Positions 1 through 12,247 of a DNA stretch of 64,000 bases are shown here, in pieces; positions within the stretch are counted from its first letter, which is position 1, and each line of letters opens with the position of its first letter. Below the pieces are notes generated by a model. That model was not told the origin of the DNA. It searched no databases and saw only the letters and a program-made list of their open reading frames with translations. Source of the stretch: Antitrichia curtipendula (Eukaryota; Streptophyta; Bryopsida; Hypnales; Leucodontaceae); NCBI GenBank assembly GCA_951230915.1, contig OX579635.1:41788001-41852000 (forward strand). The letters run 5' to 3'. Made by a program: the position numbers and the translations under genes.

Positions 1-1305
1 TTTGAAGATTCTTAATAAATCAACAATTTAAGACCTCATTTACTAACATAGATGATCTATAGGTTGCAACTATAGGAGTGATCAATTTTATAAGATACAA
101 CAACAACCATATGATACCAAACAATTGACACTATATCATAATTTCGTCTCTATCATATGCATTTGTCAATATTTGGTCATATTAATATCTGTTATCCTAT
201 AATATACTAACTGTATATCTAATGCATTAATAAATTATTTGGTTTGAATCAACTAGGTGTTTATTCAAAATAATTCAAACTATTGATATCATGTGGTAGT
301 TGTCACATCTTATTAAATTACATTTGTAATCCAAAAATATATATTGTGTAAATGTCTTTTCAAATAAATGACTTGGATTAAAAAAGATGAGGACAAACAA
401 TAAAATCTAATTGCTAAATGAAAATTTAAAAAAATTATATTTATTGTAGAATAAGACAAACATCTTCAAGTCTATTCAAAGTGGGTGAAGCAAGATTTCA
501 AATTGCAACCTATAGATTATCTCTAATAGTAACGGAGGTATCAAGTCTTTGATTCATTAAGAAGCATTGACAATTTTTTGAGTGATTTTGAAAATTAGTC
601 AAACAATTGAGTTTATAAGGTTGGCTAGCTTTAAAATTCTACAACTTAAAAAATATAATTGCTTTTTGCTTCAAATTTTATAGGATTGTAATATATGCAC
701 AATACTACAAACATTCATGTTTGTTCATTTGAATTTTGTTCACTCATTTTCAAAGTATGGCACATGGAGTGAAAACTAAACAAAACTTAGCCTCAATTTT
801 TGTACACGTTGGATGGATGTCCCAAAAAGAATGATTATTTTCACACATCTTCATTTCATAGTTGTTGTTGCTTAACCCTATAGTATTATTTGAGCTAGAA
901 AGTGGCTTATGAATGATTGTCCAGATGTTGAATTGCTAAATAATGCCTTAAACCTCAAAGTTATGAAAATACAGTATATAAGGTAACATGCTCATAAATC
1001 ACACAGGCTCAAAAATTGTCTACCTCATCAAATGTATATTGTGTGTACATGTTTCTTTTTCATAGCCTTCATCAACGTACAAACAATGTATATTTTAAGA
1101 GGTGGGTGATTTTAGAGCTCTATGCCATTTCAAGTTTAAAATTTTATAACTAATTCCACAAAGCTCCAAAAAATATGAGAAATCTTGGATTAGATGTCAA
1201 TTCCACTCCTCTTTTTAAAAAATTTAGTGAAACTTTTTTCAAGAAGCTTCACCTCCCGAAAATTCAGTTTCAGCTTGTAGGTGGGCGATTTCTGGACCTG
1301 TTACC
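1..1305. other. AT-rich intergenic DNA, no gene seen
   Basis: No open frame with recognisable protein content is visible. From about 1085 to 1300 there is a dispersed repeat that recurs at 6293-6480. The shared words include ATAACTAATTCCACAAAG followed by an AAAAAAT tract and a run ending in GCTTC(A/C)CCTCC. The rest is low-complexity AT-rich sequence. Confidence 0.6.
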
Positions 1306-2238
1306 TTAACCCCTAAAGGACCAGCCTGCAAAATTTGGCAACATAAAAAAAATTGGGCAGGTACATGTGGCCAGAGATTTACAAGTTTGAGGCTGAAACT
1401 TTAATAGAAGTTGTGGACGAGGAGTACCTTTCATTTGAACTAAATTTTATGACATTTGGAAATACGAGTCAAAAGTTATGGCCTAATATGTTACTTTTTT
1501 TCTCGGCCAGGTAGTCCGGGCAGATCAGAAAAAATCACTTTTTTCAGAAACAAAAATTTGAAACTGGTTTTCCAGAGTTATCTATACATGGAAAGCTTTT
1601 AATCATTCCATTTTGACCAATGAGTCAAAAGTTATGAGGAGTTTTAGTTTGCGGGCAGTTTTGGAATCTCTACTCTAAAATAAACTTTGAAGTCTTTTAT
1701 CTTACTCAATTTTCAATATTTTTTTAAAATAAAAATATCATAGGATATAGATTGTTTAATACAACATTTCCACCATTGGGATTGGCATTTTTCAATTTCA
1801 TACCTAAATTCTTAACAATTTAGTATTTTGAAGCATTCTCTACTTCATTCTACTTACTATTTTTTTCTTATATGTTGTACAATTCCAAATGATGTGAAAT
1901 TTTTCAAGCATGTAGCTAACTTGTTTAGGAAAAGAATCCAAAGAAGCACCACCATTTTGGACATTTTTTCATAAAAAATTGAGCTTGTGAAGTGCAGCTG
2001 CCCTGTTTTTTGCAGGGTCAAAAAAACAATTTCAATGATTTTGAATGCTTATATCTTGCTATCCATGTGGTGGAAATTTCTGAAATTTTTACCACATATT
2101 CTCAAGTCCACATACTACAAGATCATACAGTTACATGAGTCAAAAAAAAGTTTTTTTCAAAAATTTGGTACTTGTACTAAAAATGGCAGTTCTTGAGCGT
2201 TTTCAGTGAAAACATAGTCACAAAACTTTAGGGGTTAA
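1306..2238 (+). mobile_element. piggyBac-like non-autonomous TIR element, copy A
   Basis: The copy starts TTAACCCCTAAAGG and ends CTTTAGGGGTTAA. It is bounded by TTAA on both sides, and no longer target duplication is visible outside TTAA. It is about 930 bp, encodes nothing recognisable, and is roughly 95 percent identical by eye to the copy at 15350-16277. Internal landmarks shared with other copies are AAAAGTTATGG and TATCTTGC(A/T)ATCCA. TTAA targets with CCC-starting inverted repeats are the hallmark of the piggyBac superfamily. The superfamily assignment is inference because no transposase is present. Confidence 0.7.
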
Positions 2239-2568
2239 TCAGCTCCTTGCAGTTTTTACCTTCTCGCTGTTGGAGTAAAATTTCAATGTGTTCCCCCAAA
2301 GACAAAAAAACCCTTCTACAATTACTAAATAATTTTATAATCACTACATCAGGGATTTAGGATTTGTTCACACATACAACCCCACCCCCCACCCCCAAAA
2401 AAAAAATTTCCCTGTTCATTCATTGGGTAGGTTATTTGCATAATCAACATATTACTCGTGTAATCGGGCATTACAAATTCTTCATCCAAAAAGTTTTATG
2501 TTCATCCAACAAATCTTTATCATCTCTTTCAATTCCCACATTTTCTGGCAGGCGGTTTACGCCGGGCC

Positions 2569-2672
2569 CATCCCCCTCGTTGTTGGGAATTGCGTAGAAA
2601 AATGTGGTCTCCTTGTCGGGCTCCGGCCTCCTTGCAGACACATTTTTCTGTGCAATTCCCTCGTCCAGGGGC
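2569..2672 (+). ncRNA. microRNA-precursor-like foldback (candidate)
   Basis: The arms at 2585-2610 and 2636-2660 are near-perfect inverted repeats of about 25 bp around a 25-nt loop. The only two substitutions in the stem become G-U and U-G wobble pairs if the plus strand is transcribed, and one G is bulged. A second short stem (CCCCT with AGGGG) lies beyond an internal loop. The element sits in a short GC-rich patch. No known microRNA family is recognised, and a short inverted-repeat transposon remnant is the main alternative. A related word, CACATTTTCTGGCA, also occurs just upstream at about 2537. Confidence 0.35.
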
Positions 2673-3694
2673 ATTGCCTCATGCCAACGACCTCACTTCA
2701 CTGTCATGCTTTTTGTAACTCACGATGAGTTGTTCAACGATTGCCAACTTTGGGATACAAACATCTGAACTGTTGTGTAATGAAACACTGGACCTTCCCA
2801 AATGGGAAGTAAACACAACAGAGTTCAATGTCAGTCTGATATCAATGCAATGAACATGTTGCTAGATGTCTGATTTTGTGTTGGACGGATCAATTGACTT
2901 GACAAGACGGACCTTGCTGGAATGGGATCCTTCTCAAAGGACATATTTAGCAGAACTTTATAATTGACTGATATTGATTATTTAGTGTCAGCAATGACTT
3001 GAAATGAAAGATTGAAGCTTCCATGAATGCCCCGGATTGACTGATCTTTTATGGATACTATCTCTTGTGCTGATGCATCCAGGTTCATGTTGTGATTAAT
3101 GCACTAAGGTAGGCACCCCCAAAATGGCACCCTGACCTTAAAGCGCCATCTACAGGTTGTGTACATTTCCAAAATCAGTTATGTACCTATTTGGATGGAG
3201 CGCTTTCAGAAACAAACTTTGACCCTTAATAACTTTTGCATACGATGTCCAAATGCCACATTCTTTGGTGCGTTGGAACCTCCTTTCACTTGCCAACAAG
3301 AATATATGAAAATTTGACCAGTCTAATAGTAGTAACTAGGCTCAGTAGCAAAAAGTGGCGGTTTTGGGTGTACTCACCTTACTCCTTTGTAAAAAATTGA
3401 CCTCGTAAACAAGAATCCCCCCTCCAACGTCATTGATATTGAAAATAAATAATATGGATATGGATATGGATATTGTGGGATATGTATACGCATATGTATA
3501 CATAAGACAAAATATAAAAATATTTTAGACATTAATTCATATCGATTGCTCAGCATAGTCAATTTAAAAAATACAAGAATGGAGGAGGATCAAATTAGAC
3601 CCAATGTGTGTGTGTGAATGGACCAAGCCCGAGGAAAATACAAGAATGGGGGTAATAAAAACTAATTGAAAATTATCTTTATCTAACTATCAAC
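2673..3694. other. Intergenic DNA with ATGGAT microsatellite
   Basis: No gene is seen. A short (ATGGAT)n tract lies at about 3451-3472, next to a palindromic ATATGTATACGCATATGTAT stretch. The words TTGAAATGAAAGATTG and GCTTCCATGAA at about 2999-3025 recur at about 5511-5541, so part of this stretch is a dispersed repeat. Confidence 0.5.
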
Positions 3695-4627
3695 TTAACC
3701 CCTAAAGTCCCAACTATCCCCTCGGGGGACAAAATGGATTTCGGGCAGGCTCCTACAGTCTCAATATTTTTTGTGATTTTCTGAATTTTTTTTGTGAAGA
3801 TAGAGAATCACATTAGCTTTCCGAAAATGTAATTTTTATTTCAATCGGTGCGCGGGAGCAAAAGTTATGGCACAAAAACCCCAAATTTTAGTTCGGCGGG
3901 CAGAAAAAAATCCTCAGAAAAACTTTAAATTAAAAATTTTAAAAATTTGTTTCACATAGATTTTATTTTTATTTACATGGGAAGCTTTGATTCATTCCAT
4001 TTGGATTTGTTATGCAAAAGTTATGGTCAATCTTATTTTTCGGGCAGTTAGAGCATCTTTTTGAAAAAATAACTTGTAGGACTCATTTTTGAACTCAATT
4101 TTAACAATTTAAAAAAAAAAAAGTTTCACAAGGTCAAGATTTCTTGCTAGAACAATCTCACCGTTGAGATTAGTATATTTCAATTCTATCTTAGAGCTAT
4201 TAATGATTTAATTTTTCCTTCAATCTTGAACCTACTTCTACTTAACAATTTTTTAATGAGTGAAAACTAAGTGTTTCTTCTTAAATTTTTTTTTTTTAGA
4301 TTCTCAAATCAATTCTTCATTATAAAAAATTAGAATTTCACAATCATTAGAGCAAAAATTTTAAGTTAAAAAGGTACGAAGCCAAAAAATGTAGTTGAGC
4401 AAGGTACAAAAAAACTAGATTCCTTCACTTTAAATGCAAATATCTTGCAATCTACATGGTCAAAATTTCTGAAATTTTTTCCACACATTCTTACACTAGT
4501 CTAGTACAAGATCCTATGGTTAAATATACAAAGTAAACATTAAATTTGTTTTTTTGCTCCTTGCTCTAGAAATGGCAGTTTTGAGTGATTTTTCATGGAA
4601 AAATGGCCTTGGGACTTTAGGTGTTAA
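3695..4627 (+). mobile_element. piggyBac-like non-autonomous TIR element, copy C (subfamily 2)
   Basis: The copy opens TTAACCCCTAAAGTCCC and closes GGGACTTTAGGTGTTAA, with TTAA at each outer edge. It belongs to a second subfamily, marked by a small palindrome (CCCCTCGGGGGACAAAATGG) just inside the left end. The copies at 12248, 16278, 24390 and 48592 belong to the same subfamily. It is about 930 bp and has no coding capacity. Confidence 0.7.
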
Positions 4628-4720
4628 AAGACAGCATACACATACTGTAGTAGAACACTAAAACCTTCCTCCAAAAGATGTAACTTAGTTCACGTTAGTT
4701 TGATTCAAATTTTGATTAAT

Positions 4721-5488
4721 GGTAACTACACCTAATATTGCACAAATAAGAGCATTGCCATTGCATCAAGGTGACCAGGAACGTGAAAACTTTTTTCCAA
4801 AGTGCAGTGGTGAAGCAATTGCCATTCCGTCTCTCCTTCTTTTGTAACTGCCGCAGTGCAATGATGGCAAGATTGAGCCTTTGCAAAAATTACAGAGTCT
4901 TTGCACAATCGGAATTTACAGAAATTACAAAGTCCTTGAAATCAACAATGGTACTAGACAATCAAAATTCCGAGGTTTTCATAGTTTTTGTGTTTCACGG
5001 TTTGCAAGCTACGGGGAAGAAAATGATTCCTCCATTATCAAAGGGTTGAGTCATTGCTTAAACTCTTTGCGTGGGCAAAAAAGCCCTTGAAAATGGTGTG
5101 GACAGAGCCTTGTAGCGTTGCCTAGGAACAATAGGAAAGCGTTTGAATTTGATGCGGTAGAGCCCTAAAGTGCCGCCTTCCCGCGACAATCGTGTTTCCA
5201 TGTGCATTTCCATTTGCAGTGGCGATGCTCTAAGCAATTCAGCATGGTTCCCATTATAAAATCAATTTTTATTTTTGTTGAATCTTGTTGATAGTCAAAA
5301 GGAGATTCTAGATTCTCTTCAAATGCATTTTTTAGATACGATAAAAATTAATAAAGTATGAATTTTCAAAGTGTTGAAAATGGGTGTTTCTGAAATCAAC
5401 CATAGACTCTCAGTGGAAGTACATTTTAGGCAAGACTCTGTAGTGGTCAATTTTAGATGGAAAGGGGTCAAAATTAGGATTAGTTACC
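4721..5488 (-). mobile_element. Small TIR element split by a PIF MITE
   Basis: The ends are GGTAACTACACCTA on the left and TTAGTTACC on the right. Removing the insert at 4750-5230 and one TAA leaves about 284 bp, which matches the uninterrupted copy at 57785-58066 in opposite orientation. That copy is 282 bp and starts GGTAACCACACCTAG. This is a nested insertion: the outer element arrived first and the MITE landed inside it later. Confidence 0.7.
4750..5230. mobile_element. PIF/Harbinger-type MITE with TAA target duplication
   Basis: The terminal inverted repeats are GAGCATTGCCATTGCA at the left and TGCAGTGGCGATGCTC at the right, with 14 of 16 bases matching. The element is flanked by direct TAA repeats (4747-4749 and 5231-5233). 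A GAGCAT start with a 3-bp TWA target is typical of Tourist/PIF-Harbinger MITEs. The homologous sequence in the intron at 57785-58066 preserves the empty site (CGCACAAATAAGCAATTC on the minus strand), which confirms both ends and the duplication. A 92-codon open frame inside is fortuitous. Confidence 0.85.
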
Positions 5489-6569
5489 TTGATGTAAGTA
5501 ATGGCTTGAAATGAAAGATTGGAGCTTCCATGAAGGGTCCCCATCGGCTGAGCCTTCATAGGAGACAGGACTGGACAGGAATATTCTCATCTGCATCTTT
5601 CCACACTTGTGCAACACGAGTGTCTGCTTGAGTGTTCATCATAAAGGTAACAATGCATAAATGTGTGTAAATGTTATCATCACGGGCCCTGTTATCATCC
5701 ATTTAAAGCTTACAACTTTCTTTACAATTGTATAATTCTCCTATTAGGGTAACAACATTTGTATTCTTGTTTTTTTTTATCAATCAGTTATATGATTGAT
5801 TTCTCTTGACAAAAATGGGCTTTGTTGACGAGGGCAAAATACAAGAAAAATAGATATTTTTTGTTGCAATTTAACTGCGTATATGAGTTTATGATTCTTG
5901 CCAAGATGAAATCAATTTATCAATTACACTTGTAATTTTTAGAGCCTTTTTTGAGCTTTTCGCGTCTCTTTGCTTATATATATACTATTACTATTTATTC
6001 CCAATCTCAACAAATTTTTCATAAGAAAATATTTTTTTAAAGATAAAAGTATTACTTTGGATGAATGACAAATTGTTCAGATAAAACATTGCCATGGAGC
6101 ACTTTGTTCATCATCTAAAATATGAAATTTGGAGTATTTTGTACGTTCAAATACTTTCCATCCTCATTGTAGAGGAATGCATACACACTCTTCAAAACAA
6201 CCTTTGTGGTGATTCAGTTTTCTCCTAATTATGGTAGGATGTGCTCTAAAAGCAACCTCTAATACAAAAGAACATTTTTTGTCTTCAATTGTGTACATTT
6301 CGGGAGGTGGTCACTTTTAGTGAGCACTGCATTTCAACTTCAAAAATTCATAACTAATTCCACAAAGGCCCAAAAAATCAATGAAAGGCAACTCAATTTT
6401 AATGCCAATTCCATTTTTTCCTTCCCACTAAAAATTTACTGAAAATTGTTTCAAAGAGTTTTAGCTTCCCCTCCAAAATGCAATCATCTCTTAAAAAGGT
6501 CGCTCCAACAACAGACTACCTTACAACTAAAACAACAACTCTGATTAGCTGTCGTTCAACCCTCATCTT
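5489..6569. other. AT-rich intergenic DNA
   Basis: No gene is seen. The stretch at 5508-5550 repeats words found near 3000. From 6293 to 6480 lies the second copy of the dispersed repeat described for 1085-1300. Confidence 0.5.
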
Positions 6570-7450
6570 GCACAAAACGTGACAAAATCGACCCTAAAAC
6601 AAAAACAAAAACGAATCAAGGAATCACACACCACACGTGTCAGGAATATTTTTTTCTCTCCTCCAACACCAAATCTCTCAGCCTCGAAGATAGATGTGCT
6701 TCCCCAGCCGATTCCAGTCTCCATGATTTCCCAAGCTCGCTCAGTCAATATGAAACCGATGATTGCGTACCGATTCAAAAATCTTTTGGAACCAGATGCC
6801 CTTGGAGTTTCTGACCGTACGGAACCACTGAGCAAGGGAGGAAAGCTTGCATGCATGCGTGCACAGGGGCGGGGAAATGACAAAATGTGTGTGGCACGTA
6901 CATTTATTATTGATTGAGAGGGCTGTCTGTCAAGTGATGGCAAGGCATCCCGAGCACCGCGCGCACTTCGGCTCGAGGCAGGAGCAGCAGAGTGAAGGCC
7001 TCTTTCGGATGGATGCCCTGGTTTTTAAGTTAGGGTCACACCACTTTGGGATTTGCTTTGGAAGCTGCTTCAACTCTGGATCCCATGTGGCCTCGGGCCA
7101 CTTCGGAAGGGTCCTGCTCTCTGCTTGCGCCCACCCACGTCAGCCCCCGCAGCAGCCACGGCGCTCTCGTACGTCCCTCCTCGCTTGCCCTTTATTGATC
7201 CGCGGGAAATGTTTTTACAGTACACTTGTCTTGCGGCGTCTTGGAGGGGGTGGGAGGGGGATTGGACGCAAGGCAGGCTGGGATTCCCAAGAGTGGGGGC
7301 GGTGGGTGGCAGGTAGGGGGGGGGGGACTGACAATGAAGGACATGTACGGCGCCAGTCGTGGATGCGATTTGCAACCTGCCTGTAAAAAACTTCAACTTA
7401 TGAGGGCTGTACTTATGTCCATAGGAGGGAGGGGGGAAAAAAAGAAGTGA
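6570..7450. other. GC-rich island with G-run tracts, function unknown
   Basis: This block is markedly GC-rich compared with its surroundings. It has a CACACGTGTC box (an ABRE/G-box-like core) near 6634, and two G-rich tracts at 7240-7260 and 7294-7326. The second tract ends in an uninterrupted run of 11 G. Overlapping open frames exist on both strands, but none resembles a known protein, and GC-rich DNA yields such frames by chance. It may be the promoter or first exon of a lost gene, or a captured fragment. Confidence 0.4.
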
Positions 7451-7557
7451 TGTATCACAACATTATTTTTACCCTATGAGTGAGTCGCAGTAATATTCGT
7501 GAAGGAAAACTCATGATCCAGTATAATATCCAGCAGTGTTGGACGTGTCCTGCGCAA

Positions 7558-7821
7558 GACGATAAAACTCGTCTCACGAAGTGGGACCCAGCACGGTGGA
7601 AACGTAAGAATTTAACCCACTGAGAAAAAGTTGAAAATTTTTTTTTTCACACAATTTTTTTTTTTTTTTTTTTAAATTTTTAAATCGTATTTGTAATCAA
7701 AGACCCAAATTAGCTAGGAGAGGTCTAGAGCATACAAAATAGGGGATAAGATTTTACTTTTATCCCCAAGAACTTGCATTGTCACCCTTCTGGTCCCACT
7801 TCGCGGGACAGGTTTAGCGTC
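7558..7821. mobile_element. Short TIR element (MITE)
   Basis: A roughly 30-bp imperfect inverted repeat bounds 264 bp. The left end reads GACGATAAAACTCGTC then TCACGAAGTGGGACC. The right end in reverse complement reads GACGCTAAACCTGTCC then CGCGAAGTGGGACC. The interior is mostly A and T homopolymer runs. No clear target duplication was found, so the superfamily is undetermined. Confidence 0.6.
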
Positions 7822-8039
7822 CTATGATTTGTACAATCATTACCAAGAGGGGGAATATTTTGTCATTGGTAGATATTGGAAATTGAACTATTCTTGTTTT
7901 CCTTGTTGATCTTTCATATTGGGTTACGAGGAGTATCTAATTGAGTTTGTACTCTTACCAGTGTTATTGTTTACGTAATTGGGAAGTAAGTAAAAAAAAA
8001 CAGATCACAAAATATGTTATTTTAGTGTATTTTGGAAAG

Positions 8040-8551
8040 TTGTTGCTCCTTGCTCTAAATCTGAAATTTCTTCACAAAAATGATATTTTTTGAGTTTGAG
8101 CCCAACAATCAAAACAGAGGTCATCTAGTCTAGTTTCTACTCCAATTTGAATTTTGAATTTTTTTATAATATTAAATATTTTATTGCAATTTGAACTTAT
8201 GATGTATTTTCAATGTCTATGGAATTCTATTTAAAGAGTGATATGGAAATTAAGTTTACACTATGACGTTTGTCCATTGTAATATGCACACATGGTAAAA
8301 TTTTCAGATTTTTTGAAATAATTTTCTATTTGATGTGATTTTTCTTCACTTCTTCTTCAAAAATTCTCAAAAAAATCTATTTTCCACGAAATAAACAATT
8401 TTTTTGTGAAGTAAAGAAGACATATAATTTCATCTCTAAAAAATAAATATAGTTTTTTTCTATACATATCTAGTTGCAAAATGGCAGCAAATTGAGTGAT
8501 GGGCAATGAGGCTTGAAATCAATGGTCATGGATCTGTCATTTAGGGGTTAA
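8040..8551 (+). mobile_element. Truncated piggyBac-like copy (I)
   Basis: The right end is intact: CATTTAGGGGTTAA at 8538-8551. Upstream words (TGCTCCTTGCTCTA, and AATGGCAG followed by TTGAGTGAT) match the last quarter of the copies at 3695 and 12248. No left end is visible. Confidence 0.5.
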
Positions 8552-11500
8552 GTCCATGTACCCATTGATTCACCATAGAGTTTCTTTAAAGTGTCCTCCA
8601 AATTACCTTGAAATTGTCCCCATGCTTAACTATGGTTGGTGGGTGTTGATTTTTTTAGATTTCCATGTCAAAATCAAGGCAATTTTATTAGAATGTTCTT
8701 TAGATTCTCTACAATAGAGAGCTCTCGTTTGAAAGTTCACAAAAAATAGATGCCTTATCCAAATTTTATTTTATTTTAATTCCTGATTTTTAATTGCCAA
8801 TACTGCAAAAATGTTTTTTCTAGCAAAGAGTGCCTGTAACTATGTTGAATTGCTTAAATGCAAAGGAATGGGTGCTTCTACCTTATATGGAGTACATGAT
8901 ATGGTACTTGTCTCTTAGAATACAAATGATGTACTAAAATATGGCAAGACATATTCTACACCTTTGGATTAATGATTATGAAATTAGAATCTTCCAATTA
9001 AATGTCATTTTAATATCTAAACATTATCATGCTCAAACACAACACCTTCCACATAGAATAAATAGATGATTGTTTTAAAAAAATTCAGACATGTAAGTGG
9101 TACAACAATTTTCCAAATTGGAACTGCCATGTGTCATTGAACCTAGATTAGCATGGATACAATCTTTCGTCATTGATGTATCTCTCATTTCATGTATCTA
9201 CCATATCAAACACAAAAAAAATCTCGTTGCCCTCTAAATTGGACTTCTTAGACCTTTGAGGGTTAATGCACCCAATATGGTATAAAAGCTCACATAAAAA
9301 GAAGACCGGGAGTGGGCTTGAGAAAGAATTTGACCATGCCATCACAAAACAATAGAGGTGATAGTTTAGTTGTAGGCCTCTTTGGTTTAAATTATCCTTA
9401 ATTGCATGGAACCAAATAACCCTATGCTTCATTGTTGGACATTGTTGAGAATATTTTTGAAATAATTGGAAGACTATTCCTTTGGACATAATTATGTGTA
9501 GGTTTTAACAAAACTATTAAAGCAGTGGAAAATACTAGTGAGAAGAATTATGGATAAACATCAAATGGTAGGGAGAGAATGGAAGAGCATTGTTGGAGAC
9601 AAAAATATATATTTGAGAAAAAATTTGGATCTATATGCACGATAAAAAAAACTTCTTGTGGATGAACTTTGAGTACTTTTACTTTAAATTGGTAATCCAT
9701 ATTGTGAGGAATTCCGATTTATTATTATGCCATGAATAGGTTAGAATAAAGTTATTATTAGTTATAGTCTATTGAAATTAGAATTTAAAGAGTAAGACAA
9801 AGCACAATTTCTAAAGATTGAAAGTTCATCTGTAGTTTTATTCATCTAAGAAATATTATTTTGAAATTCATAAATTATTCATACAATATAAAAATAATAT
9901 TGTATATGTCTTACCTAGCTAAATAATCCTTTCACAATATCTTAAATTTTCTAATAATAGAAAAATCAAAACAATTGAAAATCATGAGAACCAATTTCAA
10001 TCTTAGATCAATAAAATTAATTTTAATTGGTAAATTTTGAAAATGTATAATCACACAAAATTATTCAATGAAAAAAAAATTCTTCTTAATAAGACGTTAG
10101 TGTTAAGTACATTCACACTCCATCAACTTTAATAACTTTTCTTTTACCTTTATTGGACTTTATAGAAGTTTAATAATCTCTCAATGATACATATATCCAC
10201 CTAATATTGTAGGGGACTCCTATAATATTTGTGTGTCTACCTGAAATCTTTAATTGACTCTTTTAAACTAGATATGCAACTTCTTGAAGCCTCATATTAA
10301 CCCCAAGGATTTCTTAGTGCTTCCTAAAGACTCTTAGTTCTCTTTAAAGAAATTGCAAGATATAGTAAAAGTATATATTGAAGACAAAATGAAAAAAACT
10401 GTAATGACAAGTTTTGGAGTATTGTTATTAAATTATGTATTACATTATTAAGGTACACCTTTGAGTTCTTTGTGTTACATACTCTTGTCTTCTTAGATAG
10501 TTGTTGGATTTATTGGAAAGGTTGATAGGTATTGCATACTCATTGTTTTTCCATTTAAGGTAGTTGTGAGATTTATTGGTCAATATATATTGGACACTTT
10601 TGTTCTTGTGTGACATTTGATTATTGGATCCTTGGCAATTAAAGCAAATTTTATGTAGTTGTTGGAGGTTGAAAATTCAAAAAGCTAGTCAATTGGAAAA
10701 GACAAATGTCATATTAGACAAGTCTATAGTGAAAGAACATTTGATACTAGTTTAAATGACCTTCTTCACTACACAAATTTATTGTGTTAGTACATGTGAC
10801 ATTCATTATTTGTAATGTATAAGGGCTTTTATGCTCTTCACTCTGACAATGACAACTAACTAAAGTTTTTGGTCTTTGGAGATTCTAAAGACTGAAAATT
10901 TCAATATCTTGTCACAAAAATATTAGAATGTAGAAATAACTTCTCATCATTGAAGCCAAATATATCACAAAATATTTCAATTTTTTTACCTTTAATTTGT
11001 AATTTTTGGATCTATTTTTAAGCAATAAATCCAAATTCATAATGGATCAAAGGGCAAATAAAAAGTATTTAAATAGAACATGATCTAAAGAATCATGGAC
11101 ATGTAACACTTGAAACAAATACTTTCTTCATGCTACATCAAATTACATTCTAAGTATGGAAAGGCACCAATCCAATCATAACAATGAATGTAAACTTCAA
11201 ATAGTTGAAAGGAAAGATTAAAGTGATGACTTTTGTGGCTTCAAATCGTAATCTTTAATTGTGCAGCATCAATTGAAAGTGTGTACCTTAGCCTCATAAA
11301 TGAACCATATATACATTAACATATGAATCAATTCAGACTTTTAGGTCATCATTGGAATTTAATATTGCATTAGGTTGAAATATTATTATAGTGTCTTAAT
11401 CTTTTAGCCTTAGAGCGCTTTAGTGACATGATCTTGTCTCTCAAAATTTGAAGATTTTTTGGTTTGACCTATTATAATGTTTCAACAATACAGTAAAAGA

Positions 11501-12247
11501 ACGTGTCCCTTTTCCTTGAGCTCTTGGCTTATCTCCACTACTAATCGGTATGGTCAATTTATGTGGATCTCTTGTTAGTTAATAGTTTGATTGGAATGAG
11601 TTCATAAGGGTCTATATTTTAGTAAACACGCACTGGGCTCTTGGGGGGTCCAAATGGATAGACCAAGGGATAGTCCAAATTTCCAAAATTGTGAAGATAG
11701 TTGTGTCCAAATGGATAGACCAAGGCATAGTATGATACATGCAATTATTGCCTCTTTTGAAGTGACAGTGATAGTGATAGTGTAAAACTATGTACAAGCC
11801 TAATAGTAGGGAAGCCAGGGAATAATTTTTGTATACGTGGCATGTAGCCATTGGACAGAAATCATTTCCAATTTCCTACATTGAAACACTCAATCTCTGA
11901 AATTTACTTCCTATCCTTTCTTCTTGCAGCAAAAGAAGAAATTACATTAAAAATTTCAATTCCACAAAATAAAAAACCCGATTTAGTGAGACATTATAAA
12001 TTACTCTTCATAATCCCACAAACATTGCTTTAGACACCCTACTACAGTACTAGAATCAAAGCACAATAAACATGTACTAGCCAACACTTCCATCTTCAAA
12101 GTGCAAGTGTTTTTCTTAAATGCAAGTTATCAATCATACTTCTTTGTATTTTCAAAAGAAAATGTCTTCTTTGTGTTTTCAAATGCAAGTGTCTTCTTTG
12201 AGACCTGTCTGTTTGTCAAGTATCAAATTTTGGCCACAAAGAATTCC
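8552..12247. other. Long AT-rich stretch without genes
   Basis: No gene is seen in 3.7 kb. A lone GAGGGTTAA end-like motif lies at 9258-9266. At 11648-11730 the unit GTCCAAATGGATAGACCAAG is repeated directly with a 58-bp offset. A short AGTGAT microsatellite lies near 11765. The rest is AT-rich and featureless. Confidence 0.5.

Noticed and set aside
4771..5049. 92-codon frame
   Set aside because: It lies wholly inside the PIF-type MITE bounded by inverted repeats and is not a gene.
6847..7386. 179-codon plus-strand frame in the GC-rich island
   Set aside because: It overlaps comparable frames in other phases and on the other strand, has no recognisable motif, and crosses G-run tracts.
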